DNA of 64,000 nucleotides from Nibrella saemangeumensis (GTDB taxonomy: Bacteria; Bacteroidota; Bacteroidia; Cytophagales; Spirosomataceae): NCBI RefSeq assembly GCF_039541915.1, contig NZ_BAABHD010000084.1, positions 496,001 through 560,000 on the forward strand, written 5' to 3'. The notes beneath the pieces are model-generated. The model saw only the letters and a program-made list of their open reading frames with translations. It was not told the DNA's origin and ran no database searches. Both the position numbers and the translations under genes were made by a program. Below are positions 25,401-34,500 of the stretch, piece after piece; the first letter of the stretch is position 1; each line of letters opens with the position of its first letter.

Positions 25401-25545
25401 CCTGGTTAACTTCGACAAAGTTGCCGGTGGGGTCGGAGACGACGATGCCGACCGCTGCATGCTGAAACGCACTCTGATACCAATTCCCGGCTTGACGATG
25501 GGCGTTCTCTTTACCGGTTCTGATAGGGGTATAGTCGTTGGTCAT
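22417..25545 (-). CDS. Multi-PAS sensor histidine kinase
   Basis: 1042 residues, apparently cytosolic (no membrane segment seen). About six PAS/PAC modules occupy residues 25-775, followed by a coiled coil (about 775-805), a HisKA domain with phospho-His in YVASHDLQEPLRK, and a HATPase_c domain with N box (QLFYNLISNSLKF), G1 DNGIGFEP and G2 GTGIGLAL. PAS2 and PAS3 resemble each other (ALVDNS start), as do PAS4 and PAS5 (ANEA-L-LWGK and EALPE-EGQ), indicating tandem duplication. It should sense intracellular cues and pass phosphate to a separate response regulator, which is not adjacent. It is divergent from the FHA/PP2C/kinase operon. Confidence 0.9.
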   Translation of the reverse strand: MTNDYTPIRTGKENAHRQAGNWYQSAFQHAAVGIVVSDPTGNFVEVNQAFCRMTGYEPDDLLARSFTLITHPEDMLRIQHQLADLAANRSGSLVTRHRCVRKDKRVIWISLHTTVNPGDAGQPESLFSIVQDITQDVALREDQQRLQALVDNSLSFMAIATLEGQVVYINRAGRDLVGLDEGSTAGQTVPEFYTPDQFSVIRDVAVPTLLSQGSWSGRVTLRHFKTGELIPCHASGIRIDDPHTGKPIGRGFTMRDLRPELIAQEAQRKMLALVDNSIELMSILELDGRNSYLNKAGRDMLGFENEQEVLETPISELHAPEHFPLVEQEVLPSVMNTGRWSGVMLVRHLKTGEIFPVFNNTIRIDDPDSGNPVAVGAVMRDMRPELATQQALVESEARFRSMIMQAPMAIGLLRGETLVIESANEAILNLWGKGPEIIGKPLLEALPEIEGQGFVELLEGVYQSGNAHYGYEVLAQLQRKGRLEDCFFNFVYAPVREASGSINGIMVVATEVTLQVQARKELEESEKRFKNLVLDAPMATAVYSGPDMVIQLANEAMLKLWGKDASVIGKKLREALPELEGQPFYQLLTQVYTTGVAYQATEDQANLMVDGKLQTFYFNFTYKPLRDADGNVYAILNMAVDVTQSVLANRQLKEAEESLREAVDLAELATWTNNLVTGKMTTADRTKTWLGVTEAVTPEVIARCMHPDDVAELDRRFQAALNPVSGGRMDLEYRIINQQTGEERILHTQARVFFTDEGVPYLVRGTSQDITAQRMTEQALEKLVQLRTEELKKSNLQLQQSNQELERYAYVASHDLQEPLRKIQIYSGLLTERFQEDIGAESRRYLHKIEESANRMSVLIKNILDFSRINHNAQSVAEVDLNETIATVLKDFDLLLTQKNGRVEYRDLGTIDAVPLQMNQLFYNLISNSLKFTREGVPPVITITSRQLSAQEVNGFETLNHRLPHCEIIVADNGIGFEPAFADKIFGLFQRLHHRQQYEGTGIGLALCQRIVNNHQGGIWAEAREGQGATFHIILPMRRTVE

Positions 25546-25777
25546 TCCTGTCGGGTTGCTCCTGCCTGGATTAAGAGGGACGAAACTACATGTTTCAATC
25601 GGTATTCATTCGCCTGTATATAACTTTTCCTGCCCGCCATAGGAATGTCCATCCGGTAAAAACTTATTTTGTTGCCTGTTAACTGGTGTAATCCGCGTAA
25701 CTTCATCAACAACTGCCATAAATTAGCGTTTTAGGAATATACGATGTAATTAGCAACAACCATTCATACTTGATTTA

Positions 25778-26791
25778 ATGGAGAAAGAGCCCAATAGCCT
25801 GTTGCAGCAGCTGAGCAGGCTCCTTGTTCCGAAGGTCCCGCAACAGTCGGGTGGGGCTGCCAATGTGGTTACCAATGAGCGTATCCTCGGCGAACTGGCA
25901 GACTGTTTCAAAACGTCCCTGCTGGCGGAGAGTGTAGGGCATAGTTTGTTATTCAATACGAGCTATTTTGTGATCCTGCACCCCAAAACCTACGAAGAGC
26001 GGTTGCCGGCTCTGCCCGTGATCGTCGACGAAGCCGTGCGACGCTTTTATGAGCTGCTTCGGAAGCGCAAAGGCCCCGAAGACAAGATCATGCCGGTGGC
26101 GTCGCACTGGTATTTCAAGTTTGGGCCGGGTACGGAGTTCAACGGCCGGCTGATCGGCCGCGAAGACATCGAGGTGGTCGGCTCCCTGGCCGGGGTTTCG
26201 CTGGCGGAACCGGCCCAGCCCGAAGCGTTTTCGGCGGCCAGCGTCAAAGCTACCGTACGGGTAAAAAACACGAATATGTTCGATAAGCTGGATATCAACC
26301 AGCTTGCGTTTCAGCATATCGATTTTCGGGAAGCCGGCACTTTTGCTATTAAATTTAATCCGGAACTCGCCGGTGAAGACAAACCCCTGATCCTGCCGTC
26401 GGCTCCGCCGGTGGCCGCTCCGAAACCGGTTCATCCGTCGGCGCTGGCCCGGATCGACTGTTATATGGCCGACACAAATACCGAAAAGACGTATTGGGTG
26501 GAGGAGCGTGAAATGGTGGTAGCCCGCAAGGACCCCGACAATGAAACCTTTCCGAACTACCTGCGCCTTGACTCTCCTTATGTCTCAAATCCGCACGCCC
26601 GCATCCGGTACAACGAGGACGATGGCCGTTTTCAGATGGTATCGTACAGCCGCAACGAAACGCGGGTGAACGAGCAGGTAATCGAACGGAGCGAACCCGC
26701 CAGTCCGCAGTGGGTGGACCTGCCCGACCGGGCGCAGATCCTGCTGAACGGTGTCGTCACGCTCACTATCCATTATAACCCCAAAGGCTAG
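25778..26791 (+). CDS. FHA domain protein of a phospho-signalling operon
   Basis: 337 residues. About 1-185 is a helical/beta domain somewhat like the N-terminal part of FhaA-type proteins (NERILGELADCFKTSLLAE). A Pro/Ala linker follows (about 207-225), then a C-terminal FHA domain (about 235-335). Phosphothreonine-binding positions are recognisable in NYLRLDSPYVSNPHARI (Arg, Ser, His) and RNETRVN. It should bind phosphothreonine sites made by the kinase encoded two genes downstream. Eight bases separate it from the phosphatase gene, so the three genes form one operon. Confidence 0.8.
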   Translation: MEKEPNSLLQQLSRLLVPKVPQQSGGAANVVTNERILGELADCFKTSLLAESVGHSLLFNTSYFVILHPKTYEERLPALPVIVDEAVRRFYELLRKRKGPEDKIMPVASHWYFKFGPGTEFNGRLIGREDIEVVGSLAGVSLAEPAQPEAFSAASVKATVRVKNTNMFDKLDINQLAFQHIDFREAGTFAIKFNPELAGEDKPLILPSAPPVAAPKPVHPSALARIDCYMADTNTEKTYWVEEREMVVARKDPDNETFPNYLRLDSPYVSNPHARIRYNEDDGRFQMVSYSRNETRVNEQVIERSEPASPQWVDLPDRAQILLNGVVTLTIHYNPKG

Positions 26792-26799
26792 TCTGTTCA

Positions 26800-27642
26800 A
26801 TGAATTCTTTGTTACTTTCGGCGCAGACCGACACGGGACAGCAGCGGCAGGATAACCAGGATACGTTTATCAGCACTCCGCTTTGGGGGGCGCATACGGC
26901 CCTGTTGGTGGTAATTGATGGCGTAGGGGGCTATGCCGGGGGCGACAAAGCCGCTACCATCGCCCGCGACTGCATCAGCCGCTACATGGCCACGCCCAAC
27001 GGTGATCCCCTGACGATGCTGCGCGAAGCGGTCGTGTACGCCAATAACCAGATTGTTGCGTATCGGGGGCATGACCCGGCCCTGGCGCAGATGTGTTGCG
27101 TGCTGACGGCCGCCCTGGCCGATGCGCAGGCCGCTACCCTGTCGTTTGTGCACGTAGGCGATACCCGGCTGTACCGGTTCCGGCAGCATTCCGTCGAAAA
27201 GCTGACGCGGGATCATTCGCTGGTGGGTGCCCGCGAAGATGCGCAGGAACTTACCGAAGCCGAAGCCATGAACCATCCCCGGCGGAACGAAGTGCTGCGG
27301 ACGGTCGGGTCCGAGCTGCACCGGGTCGATGATCCGGATTTTCTGGAGTGGGGCCAAACGAATTTCCAACCGGGCGATCAACTGCTGCTGTGCAGCGACG
27401 GATTAACGGATATGCTGACGCTGGCCCAGGTAGCGGCTGTGCTGAACCGGCCCCTGTCGCTTGACGATCAGGTAACTGAACTGATCCGGCACGCAAACGA
27501 ACGAGGGGGGCAGGATAATATTACCGTGGTACTGGCGTGCTTTCCGGCGGAGAGGGCAGAAGGGGAGGGGGAAGCGCCGGCGGAGGTGCCCGTCAATAAT
27601 CGTACGCAGGTGGTAACCACCTATCAAAACCAAACTGATTGA
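26800..27642 (+). CDS. PP2C-family Ser/Thr protein phosphatase
   Basis: 280 residues covering a complete PPM/PP2C domain: RQDNQD (16-21), VVIDGVGG with metal-binding Asp (about 40), CVLTAALADAQAATLSFVHVGDTRLYR, the DHSLV segment, LLLCSDGLTDML with Asp, and the closing GGQDNITVVLA. All metal ligands appear present. It is soluble, with a short acidic tail. It is expected to remove phosphate from targets of the adjacent kinase. The next gene starts 19 bases after its stop. Confidence 0.92.
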   Translation: MNSLLLSAQTDTGQQRQDNQDTFISTPLWGAHTALLVVIDGVGGYAGGDKAATIARDCISRYMATPNGDPLTMLREAVVYANNQIVAYRGHDPALAQMCCVLTAALADAQAATLSFVHVGDTRLYRFRQHSVEKLTRDHSLVGAREDAQELTEAEAMNHPRRNEVLRTVGSELHRVDDPDFLEWGQTNFQPGDQLLLCSDGLTDMLTLAQVAAVLNRPLSLDDQVTELIRHANERGGQDNITVVLACFPAERAEGEGEAPAEVPVNNRTQVVTTYQNQTD

Positions 27643-27661
27643 GCCCCAAGGGCCACAACCA

Positions 27662-29287
27662 ATGCCGACTGTTAGTTTCAATACACAATTTCCGGGGTAC
27701 ACCATACTGGGGGAGTTAGGGCGAGGTAACGCGAGGGTCCTGAAAGCCCGCCATGTCGATACCGGCACGCTGGTGGCGATCAAGCATTTTGCTTTTAATA
27801 CCGATGCGGATACGCTCCGCCGGTTTCAGCAGGAATCGGAGATCATGACCCGCATTAACCACCCTAATATAGTGGGCGTGCGGGAGATCCGGCTGGATGC
27901 GCCCCTGCCGTACCTCGTGATGGAATTGATCGAGGGCGGAAGCGTGCGTAAACTGCTCGATGAACAGAAAACCTTACCCGTCGCGACGGTAGTCCGGCTG
28001 GGCCTGCAACTGATCGAAGCGTTTAAGGCCATCCATGCGCAGGGGATTATTCACCGGGATGTCAAGCCTGAAAATATCCTGTACCGGGTGCTGCCCACCG
28101 GCGAGCTTCATTTTCTGCTCACCGACTTCGGTATTGCCCGGCTGCGCGAGCAACCCAAGACCGTAACGGGGCAGTCGCTGATGACCTACGAGTATGCCTC
28201 GCCTGAGCAGTTTGAAGACCCCGGCAGCCTGGGCGCAGCCACCGATTATTATTCCATGGGGGTGGTGCTGTACGAGTGCCTGACCGGCCGGGTGCCATTC
28301 CCGATGGGAAAAGATACCGGTATCGTTTCGTTTATGACGATGCTGCTGAATGATCCGCCACCGTCAGTAGCGTCACTGACCGATAAACCCATTGCCGGTT
28401 CGCTGGAGGACCTGTTACAGGCGCTGATGACCAAAAAAGCAGCTGACCGTCTGAGCAACCCGGATGCCGTTATTGTAGATTTGAAAAAGGCGGAAGTTGA
28501 GCAGTTGCTGCTTGAGCAGGAGGGCCGTCAGGCGGAGGTCGTCCCGGCCGGTGGTTTGGCACAGGGCGCAACCCGGCCGGTGGCAGGCGCTGTACAACCG
28601 GCCGAGACCCGGAAAGCTCCGCCCGAATTTCTGGTGCGGAAAGCTGCTCAGGAGCCAACAGACCGGACCAGCCGCCGGACGGGGTTGTGGGTGGGGCTGC
28701 TCGCGTTGGGGCTGCTGGGAGCCGGGTTGGGTACTTACTACGTTTTGTCTAAAGAACCGGAAACGACTACTGAATCGCAGCAACCAGACGCCGAGGACCA
28801 GCAGGACCTGACGGTAAATACGCCGGTCCAGACCGGAACTGTGGTGACAACGTCGAAAAAGGCACTCATCGACGAAGCGAAGCGGAAGGAAGAAGAGAGC
28901 CGGAAGCAGCAGGAACAACGGCGTCAGGAAGGGCTCAAAGCCGCTAAACGACTGGCGGTAAAAAAAGTGCCGGGGTATAAGGTTGGCCTGATAGGGGGGA
29001 TCAAAAATTTACAAATCCGGCTGGATAATCCCACCAACCTCCGCTTCTCGGAGGTACAGGTACGGGTCAGTTACATTCTGGAGAACGGTAAAATCTTCAA
29101 AGCCGAACAACTGACCATTAATGACATTGAACCGAAATCCTCCAAAACAGTCAATGCGCCCGACAGCCCGCGGGGTACTAAGGTATGGCCGCGTATACTG
29201 GATTATAAATCACCGGACATCCCGCCCAAACCGGTAAAGCCGTCGGTCACGGCGGGGGCCGGTGATTCAACCGGGCAGGAACCCTGA
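27662..29287 (+). CDS. Transmembrane Ser/Thr protein kinase
   Basis: 541 residues. The kinase domain is at about 13-285: VAIK (Lys 41), ESE (Glu 58-60), HRDVKPEN (131-138), DFG (155-157) and YASPEQF (178-184). The glycine loop reads GRGNARVLKA, shorter than usual and lacking the third glycine, but the catalytic residues are intact. A juxtamembrane linker leads to one membrane helix (about 341-363). A charged coiled-coil stretch (KRKEEESRKQQEQRRQ) and a C-terminal extracytoplasmic domain (about 430-520) rich in beta strands follow (LQIRLDNPTNLRFSEVQVRVSY, FxLYD-like by eye). It probably senses an envelope signal and phosphorylates proteins read by the FHA partner. Confidence 0.9.
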   Translation: MPTVSFNTQFPGYTILGELGRGNARVLKARHVDTGTLVAIKHFAFNTDADTLRRFQQESEIMTRINHPNIVGVREIRLDAPLPYLVMELIEGGSVRKLLDEQKTLPVATVVRLGLQLIEAFKAIHAQGIIHRDVKPENILYRVLPTGELHFLLTDFGIARLREQPKTVTGQSLMTYEYASPEQFEDPGSLGAATDYYSMGVVLYECLTGRVPFPMGKDTGIVSFMTMLLNDPPPSVASLTDKPIAGSLEDLLQALMTKKAADRLSNPDAVIVDLKKAEVEQLLLEQEGRQAEVVPAGGLAQGATRPVAGAVQPAETRKAPPEFLVRKAAQEPTDRTSRRTGLWVGLLALGLLGAGLGTYYVLSKEPETTTESQQPDAEDQQDLTVNTPVQTGTVVTTSKKALIDEAKRKEEESRKQQEQRRQEGLKAAKRLAVKKVPGYKVGLIGGIKNLQIRLDNPTNLRFSEVQVRVSYILENGKIFKAEQLTINDIEPKSSKTVNAPDSPRGTKVWPRILDYKSPDIPPKPVKPSVTAGAGDSTGQEP

Positions 29288-29288
29288 C

Positions 29289-29330
29289 AAACAAAGGCCG
29301 GTCTGGTTGATTCCAGACCGGCCTTTGTTT
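29289..29330. terminator. Hairpin terminator after the kinase operon
   Basis: A perfect 18-bp stem (29289-29306 with 29313-29330; core GGCCGGTCTGG) with loop TTGATT, followed by T's. It ends the FHA/PP2C/kinase operon two bases after the stop. Its near-twin lies after the next gene. Confidence 0.9.
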
Positions 29331-29403
29331 TATCCGCCCAAACAACTGATGCCGCCAGGGGTTGACAGTATAGTTGAGGTAACTGGAGAATGAGAAGCAC
29401 AGT

Positions 29404-30021
29404 ATGGCTAAATGGGTAATTAGTATTATTTCATCGACGGGGAGCTGGGGTATCGCTTTACTCATGTTCCTGGAAAATGTTTTTCCGCCTATTCCGTCGG
29501 AAGTCATCATGCCGTTAGCCGGCTATATGGTAACGAATGGAGAATTGTCCTTTATCAGCATAGTGATTGCCGGGACGGTGGGCTCGGTGTTAGGGGCACT
29601 ACCGCTTTATTATGCTGGCCGGCGTATGGGTGAGCACCGGCTGAACGAATGGGCCGACCGCCACGGGTGCTGGTTGACGATTTCCAGAAACGATATTGAA
29701 AGTGCCAGCCGCTGGTTCGACCGGCACGGCGGAGTGGCCGTATTTTTCTGCCGGCTTTTGCCGGGCATACGGTCCCTTATTTCCATCCCGGCTGGTATCA
29801 AGCAAATGAATATGGCCTCTTTTCTCGCCTTTACCGCCGTGGGCTCGGCAATCTGGACGGCGGTCCTGGCATTTCTGGGCTATTGGCTGGGGAGTAGTTT
29901 TCAAAAAGTGGATGAATACCTGAACCCGATCTCCTGGGTGATATTCGGTGGCCTGGCAATCCTCTACATTGTGCGGGTCATCAAACAGCGCAGGCAGGGA
30001 GCCGCTAAACAAAACGCCTGA
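29404..30021 (+). CDS. DedA family membrane protein
   Basis: 205 residues, four to six membrane segments. The DedA/VTT (SNARE-associated) signatures are present: ENVFPPIPSEVIMPLAGYM near residues 21-40, then AGTVGSVLGALPLYYAGRRMG, and FFCRLLPGIRSLISIPAGIKQMN with the conserved Arg and the GxR--I---AG pattern. DedA proteins are linked to lipid scrambling, undecaprenyl-phosphate recycling and membrane energetics. It is monocistronic, framed by two near-identical terminators. Confidence 0.9.
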   Translation: MAKWVISIISSTGSWGIALLMFLENVFPPIPSEVIMPLAGYMVTNGELSFISIVIAGTVGSVLGALPLYYAGRRMGEHRLNEWADRHGCWLTISRNDIESASRWFDRHGGVAVFFCRLLPGIRSLISIPAGIKQMNMASFLAFTAVGSAIWTAVLAFLGYWLGSSFQKVDEYLNPISWVIFGGLAILYIVRVIKQRRQGAAKQNA

Positions 30022-30070
30022 GTTTTTGGCTACCTCTGTGCCGGTGAGTCAATCAGGCAGAAACCTGGAC

Positions 30071-30112
30071 AAACAAAAGCCGGTCTGGAATCAACCAGAC
30101 CGGCTTTTGTTT
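30071..30112. terminator. Hairpin terminator between DedA and SusD genes
   Basis: A perfect 18-bp stem (30071-30088 with 30095-30112; core AGCCGGTCTGG) with loop AATCAA and T-rich ends on both strands. It serves the convergent DedA and SusD genes. It nearly repeats the hairpin at 29289-29330, with a paired compensatory base change and a reversed loop. Confidence 0.9.
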
Positions 30113-30126
30113 TAATCCTCGTTGGC

Positions 30127-31506
30127 TTACCGGGTTTTGATATAATCGTCCCAGTTGATTTCGGCCTGGGGCCGGGCCAACTGCCGGAAAATCGTACCCC
30201 GGTCGAGGGTTACGTCCACGTTCTCGGCATTCAGCCGGTTGTAGCGACGAAGGTCGATCCACCGGTGGCCCCAGGGCTCGGCCCAGAGCGAATACCGACG
30301 CTGGAACAGGATCTCGTTGATCAGCGCGTCGCGGGTAATCGCGCCGGTGTAGGTGCCGATGTTGGCGGCTGTGCGCACCCGGTTGATGGCCGCTACGGCA
30401 GCTTCCGTATTGCCTAGTTGCGCCTGCGCTTCGGCCAGGATCAACGCCAGCTCCTCACTGCGGATAAACTTTAGTTCGCTGGTGTTGAGCGGAAAACGGC
30501 GGTCCTGGTACTGCCCCGACAGCGGTGTGCCGTCGGAGGTTACCGAAACGGGCGTGGTTCGCCGGAGGAACTTGTTGCGGACGCGCAGGTCGCCGGGAAT
30601 GGTATCGCGCAATACCGATGGGTGCACCACCATCATCGTGGTCACGTTGGCATTCGGTACAAAAAACAGGGGGTTAAAAGTATCCGGTGGCGCTCCGTAG
30701 GTATGCGCCGGACCGGCATCCAGACTCCCCGTTGCGCTGTAGAACGAGTTATTGACCGCCTCGACGGCCCCCTGCCAGTCCTGCCGGTACACGGCCAGCC
30801 GGGCCGCAATGGCGCGGTTCATCTGGCGCAGCGACGCAATGGTGTTGAAGCCGTTGGCGGTAAACCCACTGGTCAGGCGGAGCGGGAAGGCTCCCGTACC
30901 CCCGTTACCGAGTTCGGTATTTCCTTCGTCGACAATGCGCTTGATCTGGGTCAGCGCTTCGTTGAGCGGGAGTACCGGCCCCGGATTTTGCGGATCACTG
31001 ATGTCGATCCGCATCCCATTCTCGTATTGCCCCATGGCTACAATCAGGTACTGGTAGGCCATGATGGTTTTGGCAAAGCCCGACACCGCATTCTTCTCCT
31101 GCTCGGTAAACGTATTGGTATTACGAACGGATTCGATGACCGTCAGCGCCTGCCGGACCGCAAAGTAGGGGTTCTGGTACGTTGGCAGGTATTGGAACAT
31201 ATTTACCGTCGCGGTGCGGCCGTTCATGCCCAGCCAGTCGGTTTGCCAGCGCGGATCGGAGGCATTCAGGTACCAGAGTTCACGACCCATGGCCCCGAAT
31301 AACATCGTCACGTTGAACACATAGTCCCGGTGGCGCGACTCCAGCCCGGTCACCAGGTTCTGCACCTGTGTGCGGGAGGCATTTTGCGACACGCTGCCCA
31401 ACGACGGGTTATTCGGGTCATTAGGTGCTTCCAGTTCGAAAAAGCTGCACGAATTTGTTAGCAGCAGCCCCGCCAGCAGCGGGATATATAAAAATGTTTT
31501 TTTCAT
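30127..31506 (-). CDS. SusD/RagB-family outer-membrane lipoprotein
   Basis: 459 residues with lipoprotein signal MKKTFLYIPLLAGLLLTNSC (lipobox TNSC). SusD features: the N-terminal ELEAPNDPN segment after the Cys, TPR-like helices (RDYVFNVTMLFGAMGRELWY, AVRQALTVIESV, KTIMAYQYLIVAMGQYENG), and the C-terminal RSEELALILAEAQAQLGN / AAINRVRTAANI / LINEILFQRRYSLWAEPWGHRWIDLRRYNRL block typical of the family. It should sit on the cell surface as the lid of the SusC channel and bind glycans or peptides. The gene is 17 bases after susC. No hydrolase, sensor or sulfatase is adjacent, so the nutrient is unknown. Confidence 0.92.
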   Translation of the reverse strand: MKKTFLYIPLLAGLLLTNSCSFFELEAPNDPNNPSLGSVSQNASRTQVQNLVTGLESRHRDYVFNVTMLFGAMGRELWYLNASDPRWQTDWLGMNGRTATVNMFQYLPTYQNPYFAVRQALTVIESVRNTNTFTEQEKNAVSGFAKTIMAYQYLIVAMGQYENGMRIDISDPQNPGPVLPLNEALTQIKRIVDEGNTELGNGGTGAFPLRLTSGFTANGFNTIASLRQMNRAIAARLAVYRQDWQGAVEAVNNSFYSATGSLDAGPAHTYGAPPDTFNPLFFVPNANVTTMMVVHPSVLRDTIPGDLRVRNKFLRRTTPVSVTSDGTPLSGQYQDRRFPLNTSELKFIRSEELALILAEAQAQLGNTEAAVAAINRVRTAANIGTYTGAITRDALINEILFQRRYSLWAEPWGHRWIDLRRYNRLNAENVDVTLDRGTIFRQLARPQAEINWDDYIKTR

Positions 31507-31523
31507 GTTTTGAAAAGCTTGGC

Positions 31524-34500
31524 TTAAAATTCGATTACCAGGTGGCCAAAGAAACGACGCTGTGTCGGATACGGAGCGATGTCGACTCCGGAACCGACCG
31601 CCTGAATCCCGAAAGTGGAAGTCTCGGGATCGTACCCAAAATACTTGGTAAACGTCAGCGGGTTCTGGCTCGATGCGCCAATCCGGATGCGTGAAACGCG
31701 GTTGCTGAACCAGCCCCCGAGCTTCTGAACTGGGAAGTTATAGTAAACGGCTACCTCCCGTAAGCGAACATACGACGCATCCTGCACCCAGCGGTCGGCG
31801 CCGTTGTGCGGAGCCAGGCCCCGCTGCCGGCCATTGGGCGTACCGTCGCCGTTATCATCATCGTCCCAGTCAGGTGTATTGCCGCCCGAATCCAGCAGGA
31901 ACTGCGTCAGGTTAATGTTGTCGCCCCCTTCCTTCCAGTGCCAGAGCATATTCACATCCACGTTTTTGAATAGGGTAAATTCGTTCATCCAGGACATCTG
32001 AAAATCCGGCTGGCTGTTGCCCAGAAGGAAAGCGCCGGTCCGGACGCCCTGCGCCAGCGGAGTATCGTTGGCATCGGCGGCCGGGCGCGTCCCGACAATG
32101 GTGGTCGGCGCGAAGCCTTCCTGGTACAGGAACGTACCCAGCGTGGGACCGAACGCCCCTAAATTATAGGGCGGTATACCCAGGCGGGTGAGCTTCAGGT
32201 CGTTCCGCCACCACATCAGGCGCGTGTTCCAGCGGAGATTCTCGGCCTGCACCGGCACCACGCTCAGCGAGAGTTCGACACCCCGGTTCTGCAACCGGGC
32301 CAGGTTGGTGGGAATGGTGCTGATACCCACCGCCGGCGAGAGCTGCAGGTTCTGGATGTTGTTGCGGGTTTGCTTGTCGTAATAGGTGGCCTCCAGCAGG
32401 ACGCGGTTGTTGTACAGGCCCAGGTCCAGACCAAACTCCAGCTCACCGGCCCGCTCGGGTTCAATCAGGCTGTTACCAGCGGCCGTGGTGACGACCGAGC
32501 CCAGCAGACCACCAATGTTGGCGGAGTTAAGCGGAGTGAATGTAGTACCAAAGGTGGGTACCCCTGCCGTTTCGCCATAAGCCACGCGTGGTTTGATCTG
32601 GGAGAACACGTTTGCCAGACCCGACGAACGGATAAAATCGAAATTGGCGACGTTAACGGCCAATGAGGCTTTCGGGAACGCCCAGAACCGGTTGGCGTCG
32701 CCGATGAGCGTTGATTTGTCCCAGCGAACGCCCACGGTGGCAATGATCTTATCGTCCCAGTTGGCTTCCTGCTGCGCAAAGACCCCTACGTCGGTCACCT
32801 TCTGAAAACGCTGGTCAAAGATTTCCTGGACGGTTCCCTGCCGCAGGTTATTCTGCCCCCCGGCCAGACCCCGCGAGCGGTTCAGCAGACGGTCTTCCCG
32901 GAAGTTCAGGCGAACTGTACCGGCCTGCGACGTAAAATTGATGTTATTGATGTTCCAGTTCAAGACCAGGGCTCCCTGCAGGTTGGTATTGACGTTTTCG
33001 GTCTTACCCCAGATCACGTCGCCCGGATTACCCTGCGCCCGCTGAAACTGCAGGTCTTCGGGCAGGTAAACCTGCGTGGTGTTCTGCGCATAGTCAAGCC
33101 CACCCTGACCGATCAGCTTCAGCACGGCCCGCTCCGATTTGAACAGATTAGCCGTCAGGCTGAAGGACTGGATGAACCGGTTTACGTTGGAGTTGTTGGT
33201 TCCCCGCTCGGTAACCGCTACCGGATTTTCCGAGAAGTACGGGTTGTCGGGGTAGCGGCCGCTGGCATCCGCAAACAGGTTAAAGTAATTAGGTACGTAG
33301 GCAATGTTATAGCCGATACTGGCCCCGGAATTGTTCTGGTTACCCGTGAAGCCCCGTTCGGTATTGGAGTTGATGAAATTGGAGCCCACCGCCAGGGTAA
33401 TATCCTGCGTCAGCTTATGGTCGATATTAGCCCGGACCGAATACCGTTTGAATCCGGTACGCCGGATGATGCCTTTCTCGTCGGTGAACGCGCCCGAAAT
33501 AAAGAACCGGGTTTTGTCATTCCCGCCCGACAGGCCCAGTCGGGTGTTCGACAGGGGAGCGGTATTGCCGTAGAAATACTTTTCATAGTCCCAGGTCTGC
33601 CCGTTGGCGGCCCGGAAGCGATCCAGTTCAACGGGTCGCCGGGCGGCTGCAAAGAACGTGTTGATCTTGGCCTCTGACCAGTCATCGAAACCCAGCAGCC
33701 GTTGTGCTTTGGCAAAGCCGTAGTCCTGGGCAAAAGTCAGCCGGGTGCGGCCGGCGCTGCCCCGTTTGGTGGTAATGATAATCACACCCGCATTGGCCCG
33801 CGTTCCGTAAATGGCGGCCGCCGAGGGACCTTTCAATACCTCGATGGTTTCAATGTCGTTGGGGTTGAGGTCGGAGATGCGGTTGGATGCGTCATCCTGA
33901 TTTTCTATGGCCGATGCGCCCGTTACCGAACCCCGTCCGGTCCGATTGACGGCGTTGTTGGCGTATACGCCGTCGATGATGTACAGCGGCTGAGACGCAC
34001 CCACCAGCGACGAAATACCACGTAACTGGATTGAAACGCCACCACCCGGTGCCCCGCCGTTGGTGTTCATGTTTACGCCCGTGAGTTTACCGTAGAGGGC
34101 ATTGTCGACGGTCTGAATCTGCGTGGTACCGACAAGCTCCCGCGCCGATACGGTGGAGATGGCATTGGCCAGGTTGGAGCGTTTGATGCTGGTTGCCAGA
34201 CCCGTTACAACCACTTCTTCCAGGTAGGCAACATCTTCGGACAGGGTAACATCAATGGTGCTGCCGGAGCCTGTAGCTACCTCTTTTGACTGGTAACCAA
34301 TTGAAGAGAACACAAGGGTTGCGTTGGGGCGTGAGACGGCAATGCGGTAGGTGCCGTCCGCAGCGGTGGCCGTACCGGTGGAGGTGCCTTTAACGACCAC
34401 ATTAGCTCCCGGAATAGGCGATCCATTTTCTGCCCTGACAGTGCCGCTGATGGTATTCTGGGCGAATGCTGCGGTACCCAGCAGCCACATTCCTGTCCAA

